Assembly (NCBI GenBank): GCA_013396995.1
Contig: VWZP01009941.1
Span: 1,970,294-2,034,293 of the forward strand
From: Dicaeum eximium
Lineage: Eukaryota > Chordata > Aves > Passeriformes > Dicaeidae
Direction of reading: 5' to 3'
Length of the DNA: 64,000 nt
Below the pieces are notes generated by a model that saw only the letters and a list, made by a program, of their open reading frames with translations, was not told the origin of the DNA and ran no database searches. Shown here one piece after another: positions 33,701 through 45,776 of the stretch (the stretch's first letter is position 1; the number at the start of each line of letters is the position of its first letter). Made by a program: the position numbers and the translations under genes.

Positions 33701-35705
33701 TACCAGACAGCGCTTGCTGGATCACTGTAATAACAGACATCTTTATCAGATAGTTCCTGTGGTAAGTAGAGTTGCTTATTTATGTTTCTTAAGCGACTTT
33801 CATTGTAATTATGTGGACAGTTTGAAATGTGCAGTTGCTACTCTATATCTGTAACAATCACTGCGGTTTGAGAAAGACAGACAATATACTTCATGCAGTG
33901 CATTTAAACTGAGGCGTGACTTTGATGTGAAAATGTTTCATGTCCAGCCTGCTGGTTCTAAGGCATTTCTGACTTAGCTGTCTCATTTATCTTGGTGTGA
34001 AACAGGCTTAGTGTTTGAGCCTGTTGCTTAATGCTTCTTTATTTAGTAGTTGAGGTCTCTTTCTATAGAATCCCATTTGTAACATAACTGCTGTTTTGTG
34101 TGAAACCTACAGTTACTTGAAAAGTAAACCAAGGTAACCAAAGGGTCTGAAAGATAAAAATCTGTTTGGTTTTCTATTATTTTCATCTGTATAGGATGTG
34201 TTATTTTTGCTTTTGGCTTACTTGATCATCTCAATTGTATGAAAAATCTCCCAGACAATATGTAGGATGCAGTAGTCACTTTCTTTTCTAAATTAACTCA
34301 CACAGATATGATAATCTTCTACTCCTAATAGAAACACTTTCGAAATTGACCAAGTTGAAATGTAGTTTTTGAATGTTACACAATTGAGGAAAAGCATATT
34401 TAGCTGTATGATTTGATGTTAATGTCACACTGTATTTTGATAGTGGATGAGTAATAGACTAGTTATTCCTGTAGAACATGTCTTTTCTGCATTTAATTAA
34501 TGCAATGTATTGCCAATAAATTTTTTTTTTCATTTTGTCTCTTCCCTTCCCCCTCCAAATTCAGATCTGTCCTATTTGTGTATCTCTTCCTTGGGCAGAC
34601 ACTAACCAAGTTACTAGAAATCTTGTTAGCCATCTAAATCTAAGACACCGGTTTGACTACGGAGAATTTGTGGTAAGCTTTTTCTTCTTTGCTGTGTGGA
34701 GGAATAAATCGTAACTTTTTTCTTAAAAATCAAAATGCCAAATAAAAATTTTGTACCTAAAATGTCTTTGAGTAAATGACCTTGAAGTAGATGCAGAACT
34801 ACATACACAGATGTAGTCAGTGGCTGATTCATAAGTCAAGCCAACCATTTGGGTTCTGCATGTGGGATCAAGAGAGCTGGAGAGTTTGTGGCTTTTTCTA
34901 CAGAGTTTTACATGCTTTGGGGTGTGCAGCAGATATAGCATTTGAGTCACAAGCAGCCTCACTGGGTCAGGATGGCAATGATATATCTTGTCCTTTGAGT
35001 TGAGTGAGCTGTGATAAAGGCCTGAAGAGCTAGGGTTTGATAGTGGGTATTGGGCTCTTCACCATGAGTGCGTGTATGATGACCTAAAACTGATGATAGG
35101 AATTCTGATTTGGGGAAACTGCCAGAACTGTACTTACAAGATTCATTACTCTGGCATACTAAGAACCTGGAGGATATTTCTGCAAAAAGTAGCAGACTTT
35201 TTGTGTTCTGTGTTTGTCTTCCCATTTTAAGCAATGTATTCCCAACAATCTATGATTACTGATGTCTGGAGATCCCATTTTGGTTTTATTAATGGATGAT
35301 GTTATGGCTGGTTAGAAGCTCTGTTAGAGGAATTGCCTGACATGGTCAGCTTTCCTGAGCTGGCTGTTCTGTAATGTAATTGAGCCAGGGAGAGAAGATG
35401 GACCCTTCTGCTTAATGAGCCTTGTCCCACTCTACTGATTCTTCTCCTGTCTCATGTGGCTCTTGGTACTTGGTTCAATAAAAGATTCTGTGCACTATAA
35501 ACAATCATCTCATAGGATAGAGTCTTTGTCTAGGTGCCATTTCCTATTTAAAAACATAGCAGATGAATGATTAAATTAATGACTATGCTACATCTTGAGT
35601 ATTTGTCCATTTTGATGGTGTTTTCATTTTGTTTAGAATCTTCAGCTTGATGAAGAAGCCCAATACCAAAATGCAGTTCAAGAATCCTGTCATGTGAACT
35701 TTTAA
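27424..35705 (+). CDS. RNF138: RNF138, E3 ubiquitin-protein ligase (complete, 7 coding exons)
   Basis: Exons 27424-27536, 28415-28580, 30064-30179, 33100-33165, 33656-33761, 34565-34672 and 35637-35705 join in frame with GT/AG introns to give 247 codons plus TAA (mammalian protein about 245). Visible domains: C3HC4 RING (Cys19, 22, 35, His37, Cys40, 43, 55, 58), C2HC finger (Cys87, Cys90, His102, Cys106), C2H2 fingers (Cys161/164 with His177/182, and Cys191/194 with His212/217) and a C-terminal ubiquitin-interacting motif around 227-242. In mammals RNF138 binds resected DNA ends at double-strand breaks, promotes homologous recombination by acting on Ku and CtIP, and has been linked to Wnt/NLK signalling. 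All zinc ligands are intact. The start is the first ATG in frame, in good context (GCCATGG). Introns 1, 2, 4, 5 and 6 show no other gene; intron 3 hosts a CR1 copy. Confidence 0.96.
28415..28580 (+). CDS. RNF138: RNF138 coding exon 2
   Basis: Acceptor CAATTTAG/GTTTTGCAGG and donor AAGCAG/GTAGAG. Encodes FCRKC and CPLC, the second half of the RING, then a lysine-rich linker and CRCC, the first ligands of the C2HC finger. Ends in phase 0. Confidence 0.95.
30064..30179 (+). CDS. RNF138: RNF138 coding exon 3
   Basis: Acceptor ATTTTCAG/GTTAGATTTT and donor GGGAACAG/GTAATC. Encodes MRQHYKTCKKYQDEYGVSS, which completes the C2HC finger and closely matches the mammalian protein. Ends with two bases (AG). 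Confidence 0.95.
31455..32907 (+). mobile_element. CR1 LINE with decayed ORF2 (reverse transcriptase) in RNF138 intron 3
   Basis: A 1.45-kb 5'-truncated CR1 in the same orientation as RNF138. The first part encodes reverse transcriptase remnants: a frame with HGFRKVRCWLTNLISFYD and VYLEFRKTFDAVP, then after frame changes VPQGSVWGH-type and SEFADGSKLGG. The last corresponds to the family's conserved FADD catalytic box with its second Asp replaced by Gly. Further downstream are SWAPGSRKDIEVLE-like 3' coding remnants, the 3' UTR and a terminal GGTGATTCTGTAAA. The coding track is broken by stops and frameshifts (open frames 31575-31880, 31906-32190 and 32259-32690), so the copy cannot encode an enzyme. 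A T run at about 32704-32720 is secondary. Confidence 0.92.
33100..33165 (+). CDS. RNF138: RNF138 coding exon 4
   Basis: Acceptor TTTAAAGTAG/CAGGAGTGATG and donor GAAGCAAG/GTAGGT. Encodes a low-conservation acidic and polar linker (SDAISDTAETANNQILQGE) between the zinc fingers. The acceptor is a TAGCAG tandem: use of the second AG (exon from 33103) keeps frame and drops one residue. Confidence 0.88.
33656..33761 (+). CDS. RNF138: RNF138 coding exon 5
   Basis: Acceptor TCTGTTTACAG/TGGACACCC and donor CCTGTG/GTAAGT. Encodes GHPTFKCPLCQEANFTRQRL and the rest of the first C2H2 finger. Nearly identical to the mammalian segment. Confidence 0.95.
34565..34672 (+). CDS. RNF138: RNF138 coding exon 6
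   Basis: Acceptor AAATTCAG/ATCTGTCC and donor GAATTTGTG/GTAAGC. Encodes ICPICVSLPWADTNQ and LVSHLNLRHRFDYGEFV, the second C2H2 finger. Confidence 0.95.
35637..35705 (+). CDS. RNF138: RNF138 coding exon 7 and stop
   Basis: Acceptor CATTTTGTTTAG/AATCTTCAGC. Encodes NLQLDEEAQYQNAVQES, the ubiquitin-interacting helix, then CHVNF and TAA. Confidence 0.95.
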   Translation, partial: NLQLDEEAQYQNAVQESCHVNF

Positions 35706-35784
35706 AGTAGAGCCCCCTCCATCTTCATACTGATTATCTGAGAGAAAATTTACTTTATTCTGTTGGCAATCCAAAGGGTATATT

Positions 35785-35790
35785 AATAAA
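35785..35790 (+). promoter_or_regulatory. RNF138: Proximal poly(A) signal of RNF138
   Basis: AATAAA 80 bp after the RNF138 stop codon, followed by a TGTTGTTC segment that could serve as the GU-rich element. Confidence 0.55.
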
Positions 35791-38448
35791 AATGTTGTTC
35801 AGTACCCACTTTTTGGGCTAAGCTTCTTTTCACGCTCATAAGGACTTCTGATAAATGATTTTGCTGAAACTCAGGCTTGACATCTTGTCTGAGTTCTGCC
35901 CCTGTGGAATTAGGGACATTTTTGGAACTTCTCTTGTCTTGATTTTCTCTAACTTTTACTACTCTGTTAATTACACGTTCATAAGATTAATATGTAGGAT
36001 GTTTTAATTCACCAAAACCATCTTTGAAAGTATCTTTAGAAAGACATGCAATGATGCTCTGTTGCACTGTTGGGTTTCTTCAAGTTCAGCTGTCTTCTAA
36101 GGTGTCTTATGAGATGATAATTTATTTTTTTTTCTTTTCCTGCCAAGGACAAGCATTTGTCCTGCCAAGAACTAATTTTATTTTGATGTTGTGATTTGTT
36201 TTTTATTATTGCTATGTGACTGAAAAATAACAACAGCTTAAAATATTAAAATACTTCTTTTCTATAGATCAACAATGCAGAGCAGGGCTTTTTTCACCTT
36301 TCATTGAGAAAGAATAATGCCATTGCCTAGGAATAACTAAATTTGTTTTTTCCTCTTTGGGAATAACTAAAATAGGATGCTTGCTTACTAATGTGATGAG
36401 GAGTATTCTCTGTACTCCTAAGGAAGATGACATATTTTCTGAGCAATTGAAGATGACCTGCAAAAGGTAGACTTTTTTGGCCTATGCCTGTGACCAGATA
36501 TTTCTGGAGCTTTTTACGAACTTCTGGTTTTCCATTTGGAATGGAAGTTTTGGTCTGTCCTGTCTTTCATGGAAGGCTGTGTAGCTAAATAACTAAGCTG
36601 GTTTCACACCTACTAAAACTCTTTTTATTTTTGTAGAGCTGTTTAAAACTTGTACATGTCCTGCATACAAAGGTTTCAAAAAACAGTTGAGAAGAAAAAA
36701 ACTAACTCTAAAATTGTTACCAACATATTTTAAGAGTTCCTGTTCTAGCTTTCCACCTTACCCCCAAGAACATCGTTAAAATTGGAGAAAATAGTAATAA
36801 TGCAATTTTGAATTTAAGTGGAAAATCCATTTGTAAAAACTTTAAGATCTTTTATATAATGCTAAAAGGGAGAAAGAGAAAGAAGGCTGCACAGCATATA
36901 TTTTGGAGTTTTAACTAGAGAGTGTTCTGAATAAACACCTGTTAGGACTGACTGCATTCTGTTTCCAGCACCCATTGTCAACCTATTGTTATTAATGAGC
37001 ATTGCATATGTGGTGGGAAACCACCCCAGTAATTTTCTTAGTCTAGATGGTGATTTATGTGTAGTAATGCCAGTTGTGCGGCCAAAGTACAGTCTGCTTC
37101 TTGTGCCATGCCTCCCTGTTCCTCTCCAAACAGAGGTTTTGATTATTCTTTAAATGCTGAGATATCTCATATTCCAAAACTGGTAAGGTTGAAATGCCTC
37201 ATTTGACAATGTAATGTGTTTCTGAACTGAAAGTTCTAATTTACTGAATGTTGGAACTAACCCACTATACAGTTTAACTTGCCTTTCCTATCTTTTTTTA
37301 ATGAGTGTAAAACATTACTGAAGGCATTGCTGGCTAAATTCAGAGAAAGTTGTGTATTTCAGAAATAGCTGTCTATTTCAAAAACCTTGTCTGAAGCTTA
37401 TATACTTTTTATAACTACACTTTTTGCATTTTGTTACTGTCTCACTACAGTGTTTTGACAGCAGACCATACTTGGAACCTGTATTCCAATTTCCCTATTT
37501 GCCCCCATACATGTCTGTGTATTCTCACTTGCCTGTCAGCTCTAGTGCTTGTGTGACCACATACTGATTTGGAGTGGTTCACTGAGCCAACAGAAAAAAA
37601 TTCAGATTTTTACTCTTGCTCAGTAAAACCAACTATGAAACAGTGCCCTTACACAGAAAAGAACATTAAGGTACCTGATGATGAAGTTTCACCTTTTTAA
37701 AATGAAACCACATACTATGGTGATTTATTACTGCATACATTTCCTAAGGAGTTCAACAGTTAGATGTAAGTTTAGTTAACTTTTTTAGATTCAACAAAAT
37801 GTTTATATGATCTGGCAATAAATGCCTACAGCCAATACAGATACTGAATGCCTCATGGACACTGGAACCTAGTTATTTCTATTACTTGAATATATCTTGA
37901 GAATTGCGAGTGAAATGACATCTGTTTTGAAACTCTGGGAAACAATTTTTTCTATAGCAATAATTAATTGTCACTTGATGGATAGTTACTGAGCATTTTA
38001 GTCATGTTTAAATGTTGAGAGACTTGAATACACTTTTTAAAGCAACAAGTGTATATTAATGCAATACAAAAAAACCTTTCAAAATGTTTATCCTCTTTAT
38101 TTAAAATCTGTATTGGCAGGTGCTGCCTTGCTTAAGATTTTGTACTTTTAATATTAAGAGATCGCATCCAATACATTCACTAGGTAAATGTTTAATGAAA
38201 ATCAAATGATTTGAATATGTTGCTGCTGGTCATGATCTTTCTCACTGAAACTCAGGCATGCGCAAAAAGCTGTGTATTTGTGATGGGTGATGCCCAAAAC
38301 ATGAAATCTTTACTAGAAGATTGCTTCTTAACAATGTTTTCATGTTCACGTTGCATTCTGTATGGTTTCAATATGTTATGTTTGAATTGTACCTTCTGGG
38401 TTTTTTCCTCTTAAAGTATTTTGTTTTCTATTTGTCTTTTTGTTGCAT

Positions 38449-38454
38449 AATAAA
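38449..38454 (+). promoter_or_regulatory. RNF138: Distal poly(A) signal of RNF138
   Basis: ATAATAAAG with a GT-rich region within about 100 bp downstream. Likely end of the long RNF138 transcript. Confidence 0.5.
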
Positions 38455-38475
38455 GATGATCAGTTCCCTTGGTGC

Positions 38476-40279
38476 TACTTCTTCCTTTTCGGATGCTTTC
38501 TAAAACTTGAATATGTGATCAGTTGTATGTCTACACACTTTGAATTATTGGAATGGTGTGTATGTTGCTGGAATGATGAGGTGTGACTGGTGAGGCATCT
38601 GTGAGCTGAGACAAGTTACCTTATATCATACCTGGGGTAATTCCAGCAAGCAGAAAAGATGATAGGTTGGCCCAAATCTACTTTACATATTTTCTTGCTT
38701 CCGTGTTTGTTTGTTGCTATCCCATGTAATGTTAATAGAGAAATAACATCCTAAAAGGAGACGCAAAGTGGTATGTAACACTTGGGGTCATTAACAGACC
38801 TTGTTATTGTAGAAGACAGAAGACAGAATTGCCAGTAATTTGGGCTGGTTACAAGTTTTAACCAGCAAGGTAGTAGATAGATGATTTATCTTTCTGTTCT
38901 TTGTTCTTGTGCTGAAAAAACTTTGATTATTTCTTGTGTTTTTGCATTGTAAGGACACACAGATGGCAATACAGTAATAAAATTGACTTAATGTGTAAGT
39001 CAATTTAAATGACAGAAATGTAACAAAATGTGTAAATTTCCTTTTTGTTAATTTATTCTTTCCCCGTAGAATCTAATTTTCTGATCTCTAAGTAAACCAC
39101 TGTATCTTCTGAATCTCTTCATTAGCCCTTTGTTAGAGATTTCATTTGATTTGATTTTATTACAGCAATTCCTATTTCACTACTTAGAGAGAATGCATGT
39201 GCAGTGTTTTATTCTCATTGGCAGTATCTTCGTTATAGGATACTGGAGCTCTGTAAAACTGCCCTTTGTTCTCCAGCCTTAAGCCAGGGCCTCGTTCCCA
39301 GGGAGAGAAGGGGATTTTTTGTGCACCCAGTTCCTCTTCTGACAGGTAGTTGGGACTAGAAGGCTTTCTGTGTTTGGGAAGCATTCCTGGGTCCCTCTTT
39401 CTTAGATGTGACTTCTGAGTCTGGTGAGATTTGAAGTGTCTGTGTGAAGTGTCTGTGACAACTTTGCTATAAAGGAGTGAATAGTGTATTTTTATATCCT
39501 TTGTTTTATGCAGAAACAGACACACCAATTCATGAACATTGTTAGGGGATGGGACAGTGTTCACTACATGTGGTAAAGTACACATTTGTGAAATGACTGA
39601 AGAACCAGGCATCCAAGGCTGCCTTATTGCAAGACAGAAGAACTACAAGAATATCTGACAAAGGCATCTTCAGGTTTCTTTCAGAATTGGAGAAACAAGC
39701 GATGAAAGGGCACAAAAGCTACGTAGTCTGTTCTCCATACAGGGTACATTTGCTCCAGAAATCAGGTTTCTTTCGTTTCCTGTTATGGCTGTTTTTGAAG
39801 GGGAAAAAAAAATGCAAAGGAGACAAAATTCAGGGTGTCTGCAATGAAGGAGGCATTTCAATAATGTTAAAACTTCTACTTCCCAGGGAATTGCCAGACT
39901 TACTAGGGCCAAAGCATGGGGTTTTTCTGTCTCATGAGTGAAGTAGGTCTGTACTGTTTCTTATATTTCTTAAACTCTAGGTCTGCTTTGGGAAGGACCA
40001 GTTTTCACCTCTTCATTTTCCAGCTCTAACCAGCCTTACTTTATCTGTAACATTTTGTGGACACAATCAAGAAAGAGCTAAGGAAGTGGGTTTTATATTT
40101 ATTGCCTCACCAGAACTCACACTGTTAGTAACTTAAAGGCAAGGAGGGAGGGAGGAGCCATGACTGTCGAATGCATTCTGTGGAATAGCATTTAATTCTA
40201 TTTCAAATCTGTGCCTTAAAGTACTCACTATTAGTTTACATTCTTTCTATATTGTTGTGTTTCTGTCACTCATTTTTTC
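38476..40279. other. Intergenic, nothing recognised
   Basis: AT-rich DNA downstream of RNF138. The longest open frame (minus strand, 39184-39612, 142 codons) has no recognisable domain and no support beyond being open. Confidence 0.55.
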
Positions 40280-40445
40280 AGTGAATGGCTTGGGTTAGAA
40301 TGAACTTAATCTCATTCCAACCCCCTGCCATAAGCAGGGACACCTTCCACCAGACCAGGTTGCTCAAAGCCCCATTCAGCCTGGCCTTGAACACTTCCAG
40401 GGCTGGGGTATCTACAGCTGGTTTTGGGTAACCTTTTCCAGTGTC
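40280..40445 (-). mobile_element. CR1 LINE 3'-end fragment
   Basis: CTCATTCCAACCCCCTGCCA, then GGGACACCTTCCACCAGACC, CAGGTTGCTCAAAGCCCC and CTGGCCTTGAACACTTCCAG, is the reverse complement of a CR1 3' terminus. Non-coding. Confidence 0.85.
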
Positions 40446-41389
40446 TCACCACTTGTTTTCCTCTATGTGCATTTCCCTACAGCAGTTCTCATAAATATAC
40501 ACTACCCATTTCCCTCCCACTCCTTTTGTCTCTTTTAAAGCAGTCAGCAATTAAATTGCTATGATTATATTACTTGGCTACTAATTATTGTTTCATATTC
40601 TGTATGTTTTATAAGCTACTGTGGCTGTGCCCTTAACATGGGACTGGTGTGAGCCGCAGAGGTAAATATGGTAACTAAAAAGCTTAGCACCAATAATTTC
40701 CAGAGTTCTCCAGACATGTTTACTTCTATGGCTAGAGGAGTTTGCTTCTCAGAATGTGTTGCACTTGAAAAGAATCGGAAAGTCTTAGCAGATAGATTTC
40801 ATTGCTTTTAAACGTATTTTAAGGTGTTTACTTTGTTGTTTTCTGTAGGGAGTGGATTTAGGATTGGAAAGATCAGGATCAGGTTGAAAATCAAGAACTT
40901 TTCATAAAGCCCAGTTCTTTGATGGTAATAGCACCCTTTTTTGCCCAGAAAACCTTGTGTTAGGTTCTCTGATTTTGCAGGTAGGGACTGTGGAGTGTGG
41001 GATATTTTTTTTCTCTGGGATAACCCCACTGCCATAGAAGGTGACATTCACGTGCCACCTTAGTTTGGAGACTGATCAAACTTGTGTAGTTTCTTTTATG
41101 ATTTTTTTTTTTTTGTCTTTCATAATTCAAACCACCAGAGGGCACTGAATATTTTCGGGTACTCTCTAAATACCTGTTTAAGGGTGATAAATTCAATAGT
41201 TAGTTGTACTCTGAAACACTATTAGATATGGAATTTCATAAAATGCAGTAAATCTTTCATGGATTTTGGTGGGAGGGTTAAGAGACTGTCTGCGGTCATT
41301 CCATTCTACAGAAAGAATACTTTCAGCTTACTTTAAAATCTCAAAATTACAGATTTACGTACATTGCTTTATCACCTGTGGCAATTAAG
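40446..41389. other. Intergenic, nothing recognised
   Basis: AT-rich spacer before the orphan CpG-rich patch; no gene or repeat family recognised. Confidence 0.55.
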
Positions 41390-41720
41390 CAGTGTTGCCG
41401 CCTGGAGCCCACCCTGGGAAGGATGGAGCGCTCCCCTGCTCACGGGCGAACATGAAACATTCGAACACTAAATGTGACGCGTACTTGCAGGACCTCTCCT
41501 TGCCCAAGGGCGTTCTCCAGAGGCCCCTGGAGCTCGGGCGCTGTAGTGCAGGCAGGAGGCACACGGGGGCAGCTGGGGACTGATGCATTCGGTGACAGTG
41601 ACAAGGGTTAGTGCTCATTTTGACTTGTGGCTTTGTGACACTGCTCACGTATCATCGCCTTCGCTAATTCCATTTGCCGCGGTGCTGTGGGGTCTGCCGG
41701 GTGCCCCGTGCAGGTGTGCT
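41390..41720. promoter_or_regulatory. Orphan CpG-rich patch between RNF138 and MEP1B
   Basis: About 330 bp with a sudden rise in G+C and many CpGs (GGAGCGCTCC, ACGGGCGAAC, TGTGACGCGTAC, GAGCTCGGGCGC, TGCCGCGGTG) in AT-rich DNA. It matches neither CR1 nor the LTRs in this window. It lies about 3 kb after the predicted RNF138 poly(A) site and about 10.4 kb before the MEP1B start. Short open frames exist on both strands but resemble no protein I know. It could be a small CpG island driving a non-coding transcript, an enhancer or a distal MEP1B 5' exon. Confidence 0.45.
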
Positions 41721-44700
41721 GCATTATCCCTTCTTGGCATGCACAATAGTCTGGGGTTCGGACAGCCCTCTGGTGTGAAGGGAAGAATTGTACCAGCTAA
41801 GGCTTATGTTGCCTCATGTGAAAAAGAATGAAGTCTCCCTGGAGTGTGCTTCTGCAGTGGAATGATGGTGGCCAGCCACAGCTGCTTTAGTAGCTGCTGA
41901 TCATGGCAGTTCGTATCACAGGGAAATCTGATTCATATTTAGCATGACATGTGTTTGTGTAAAAACATGTCAGACATGATTCAGCACCCTGGGAGAGGGA
42001 GGGAGGGAGGTGTAATCCCATATGAGTAGTTATTTAATTTATGAAATGCTGTTTTCTTACACATATAAAAAATGATGGTTGAAGTATGTCTGAAGTGGCA
42101 GTGGGCAGGAAGGTGTGCAATGTTATACCCAAGCTTCTGCCATTTGCTTTTTAACCTTGCTTTTTTATTTTACCTGTAGCTAAGCAGTGCAAGGAAGCTG
42201 AAGGTCTGCTTCATTTTCTTTATAAACTCTTAATGAAAGCAAACCTGCCTTGTTTGCTCCTCTGCAAGCAGCTAGAAGACTTGTATTTGATATCTGGTGT
42301 AATTTTCACTTTTTTACATTGCATCCCACATGATACTTGCTAGGTTTGTAAACACTGGAGCCTCCCAACTTTAAATATTTAGGTGTTCAACTTGGATTTG
42401 ATCAACATTCTGGATTTGATCAAGGGTCTGTTATCTTGCAGGTTTATCTGACAACTCTTATCTTCATTGCTGCTTTTGCCTCATCAGCCGAGGAGATAAT
42501 ACTGCAGCAGTATCTCTGTTTGTGAGATTAACCGGAAAAGTGACCCTAATTTGTGCAAGATAATGCAGGAAGCTTGAGACAGAGCAAGGGACAATCCACT
42601 ATCTGAGAGTAATAGACCATCTAAGTATCCTCCTGCTCTTTTCACATTTGAACTCTAAGCATTGCTGTGAGTGGGATAGGTAATGTTCTGCAAACCAGCA
42701 CTTTTCATGTTACGTAATGAATCCATATCACTTGAAGCTGACACTGAAACTTTCAATCAGACAGGTATCCACCCAAATGTCAACGAGAAGTGATGACTCA
42801 CCATTGTTTGCTGAGCAGTACACAGATGGTAAAATTACCAAAGCATATCTACTACCTCACAGAAGATTACCAGAACTATTCAAATATTAAACTACCTACC
42901 AAAAATTCTAAAAAATCGCTATATGTATGGAGCTAATTTTTATGTTTCTCAGTAGTTAGCTGAAATTGCATTTTGCAGTTAACTTCCTTTGGCTTTTAAA
43001 AGAGCATTCTTGCCCTCCTCCACTCATTTTTCCCAATCTCTCTGCCCCCATTACTGTCTCTTCTCAGATTATTACGAAGTTTAGTAGCTTTACACAGAAG
43101 AGTAAAATAGGTGATGCTTCCCATCTGCATTGCATGATGCCTGATGAATGTTCCTTCTTCTGCAGCAAAGCAGGGGGAAAGCACTGCAGTATCTTTACTG
43201 TCCTGTGGAAGAGCCCACAGACAACAGTGCCAGTAGGAATGCAAGATGACACGGTGCCTGTCCCAGGGAACATGCAGGCTGCTCTGGGATGCTCTCTCCA
43301 TGGTGCTCACAAAGTAAGCTCAGCAGGAGATCTAGGCAGTCACTTGCAATACATCAGCAGCAAGCTCCACAGCAAGCTCTGATGTCTTTCATTTTCCTTG
43401 TTTCTCCTAGCAGCACAAGAGCATGAGAGTCTGTGGGGAAAGAAATGTAATTGACTGGCAAAAGCTCAGATTTTGCAGGTGTCTCTTATAGTTACTCAGG
43501 GCTCATTAGATATCTTAGCACTCATAAAAGCTGTGAAACATGTTCAAGGCAAAGAATTGCAAGAAAGGAAAAAGCAATCGACCAGTTAAAGACCTGCTCA
43601 CTCTCCTTTGCATTTAATGTTTTTATTTTTCTTCAAACTTAGAGCTTGCAATCAGGATACTGGTGGTCTACTTGCAGATCAAAATGTTAATGGAAATAGC
43701 ATTCTTGAATTCCACAGATCCCTGACTGTGTCAAGAAAGGACATGCATTATTTTGGCTGTCATATGTTAAGGAAACTTCTCAGCCTGACCATTCACAAGA
43801 CTCTCAGGCATCTTGCAAGCTGAGCTACCTTGACCAGGTGCATTCCTCAACATATATGCCCTGGTAGCTGTGGAACAAAGACTTAATCTAAGACTGCCAT
43901 TCTTTTTGTTTTTCTGAAAATGAGCACTGTCTATTCAAGTAAGTTGCACTAATATTTATTAATTAATCTGAAGTGATACTCAGTTATTTCTTACTGTAAG
44001 CCTCAGTCTTGGAGGTATCATATGGTTGTATTCATCTGGTAAGAAAAATGCAAGGAGTTCTGTAGGAAAACCCTGAAGAAAAATAAGGGGTAGTTATATT
44101 GCCTGAACACAGTAAGTCAGTAATAAGGCAAGATGTTTGTCATTGTAGAGAACATAGTCACAAAAGTAGATAAAGTCTGTTGAAAAGATCTTCCATGGTT
44201 AGACAGAAAAAAACTTCCTGAAGACTCCCCCTATATGAATTACTTTCTTCTTAACATGTATTTAAATGCCTATTTTAGCTACTTGCTGGGTGACACTGAA
44301 TTTTCTGCCAACAGCTTCTATCTTAAAAGTCCTGATGTTCTATTATTAGCATAGTATTTCTTTTTCCATTGCATCTTGTTTTATTTTACCAGATGACCAG
44401 CTGAGGTGTCAAAACTCTGAGTTTATTTAATGAAACAGCAGTGTGTGTTAGCACATAACTTTTGTGCCTTCTCTCTTTGGTATCACTATATGCCAATTCC
44501 CACATCTGCTAATACTTTCTTTAGGTAACTCACTAGCGAGTCCTGAAAGCAGCAGTGGTCACGACACAGAGGTTCATCTAACCCTTCATCCCTCTATCTA
44601 CTATTGACAAGAATTTGGTGTGTGCTCCTAGTAGTGGTTGATACATCTTAGAAGTGGGGATGGTGAACAGAGAGCAGTTGTAGTGATTATTTCCATTTAA

Positions 44701-45203
44701 GGGGGAGCAGAAAAGCAGAGTGTTAGGCTTTCTTCCAAAAATAAGTAGTAAGACCAAAATTGTGTTATTTCTGTTGAGTTCACCATCTACGGAAAGCCCT
44801 TGTAAGGTACTATAATCAAGAAACAATGTATACAGTTTTTCAGATTTGATCAGGAGTGTGTTTTTTAAGCAAGCATTATCATCACCATTCCTATTTACCA
44901 TACTTTTACCTCACATCACAGAGTAGTTTTGACATGTAGAAATTGAATTCCTTTGTTTTGAAATGAAACCAGAATATATTCTGCAGATCCCTTCCTAATG
45001 TAGTCCAGTTGTTACCACTGATGTCCAGTCCATGGGATCAAATCAGAGCCAGACTAAAGCAGAACCCTTTGAGATTTGTACAGCACAGATGCCAGGTTTT
45101 AACCACCACGTGTTTCAGTGTATGGGTCTGTTCCAGTTGGTTTGAAGTAATGGTTACTGTGGACATGGCCAGTCTAACCCAGGGAGCCTTCAAAAGTGCT
45201 ACC
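41721..45203. other. Intergenic, no gene recognised
   Basis: About 3.5 kb up to the provirus. A 138-codon open frame (42966-43382, plus strand) overlaps open frames on the other strand and has no recognisable domain. Otherwise nothing. Confidence 0.55.
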
Positions 45204-45208
45204 ATCAT
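45204..45208 (+). repeat. Provirus target-site duplication, left copy
   Basis: ATCAT directly before the TG of the 5' LTR; matched by ATCAT after the 3' LTR at 50678-50682. Confidence 0.75.
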
Positions 45209-45776
45209 TGTGTCAGGAACCAAAGTTGTGTCTAAGGCCCTGCCTTTGGTCTGCTGCTGGGCATGTTGACAAGATAAGGCAATGAAGAAAAGACAATGAA
45301 GAAAACCTTATTGTTTAACTGGTGGGAACTTGACCCTTAAGAGAAACAATGTATTTGGTCAATTGATGGGAACTTAACCTGTGAAAGAAGAACAATATAC
45401 AATGGAGCTGTTGTCAGCACAGAGGTGGGATCATAAGCCGTTGTGGCCTCATCTCACACTCTGGCCAAGTGTGAGATGATGTTGTAACTGGAAATGTTCC
45501 ACTCCAAGAGGAGGAGATATGAGGTGTAGTTCTGTGGCTGAAGAGGATAAGATGCATGCCATTTCGATCCAGGGGACTCCCTGAAGGTGCAGAGCCTGCC
45601 TGCCCCTCCCACCTGAGCACCATGCTCCAGCTCCTTCTCCTGCTCAGCGGCTTTCCAAAAAATCCAGGGGTTGGTAGGTATATTTGGTACTGCATCCAAT
45701 AAAAACAAATGTGCTTTGCAATCACAGTTAGGTTTCAGGTTGTTTTGTGCATGGGCATCCTCCAGAACCTGTAACA
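45209..45776 (+). repeat. 5' LTR of the provirus
   Basis: 568 bp, from TGTGTCAGG to CCTGTAACA. Contains AATAAA at 45698-45703. Aligns in order with 50110-50677, with many substitutions and small indels in the first half but a perfect 113-bp block at 45559-45671. A candidate primer-binding site begins TGGTGATGAGC at 45781, four bases after the LTR; I could not assign it to a tRNA. Confidence 0.88.

Larger units (their letters stand above)
35706..38475 (+). other. RNF138: Probable RNF138 3' UTR
   Basis: AT-rich sequence after the stop with no competing gene. A proximal AATAAA (35785-35790) lies only 80 bp after the stop. A distal AATAAA (38449-38454) is followed by a GT-rich downstream element (TGGTGTGTATGTTGCTGG near 38553), a classic cleavage-site arrangement. 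I infer short and long mRNA forms; a 2.7-kb UTR would be in the usual range for this gene. An additional AATAAA near 37818 is less convincing. Confidence 0.55.

Noticed and set aside
39184..39612. 142-codon minus-strand open frame downstream of RNF138
   Set aside because: No recognisable protein family, promoter or splice context; chance length.
42966..43382. 138-codon open frame between RNF138 and the provirus
   Set aside because: No recognisable domain, overlaps equally open frames on the other strand, and frames of this length are expected by chance in 64 kb.
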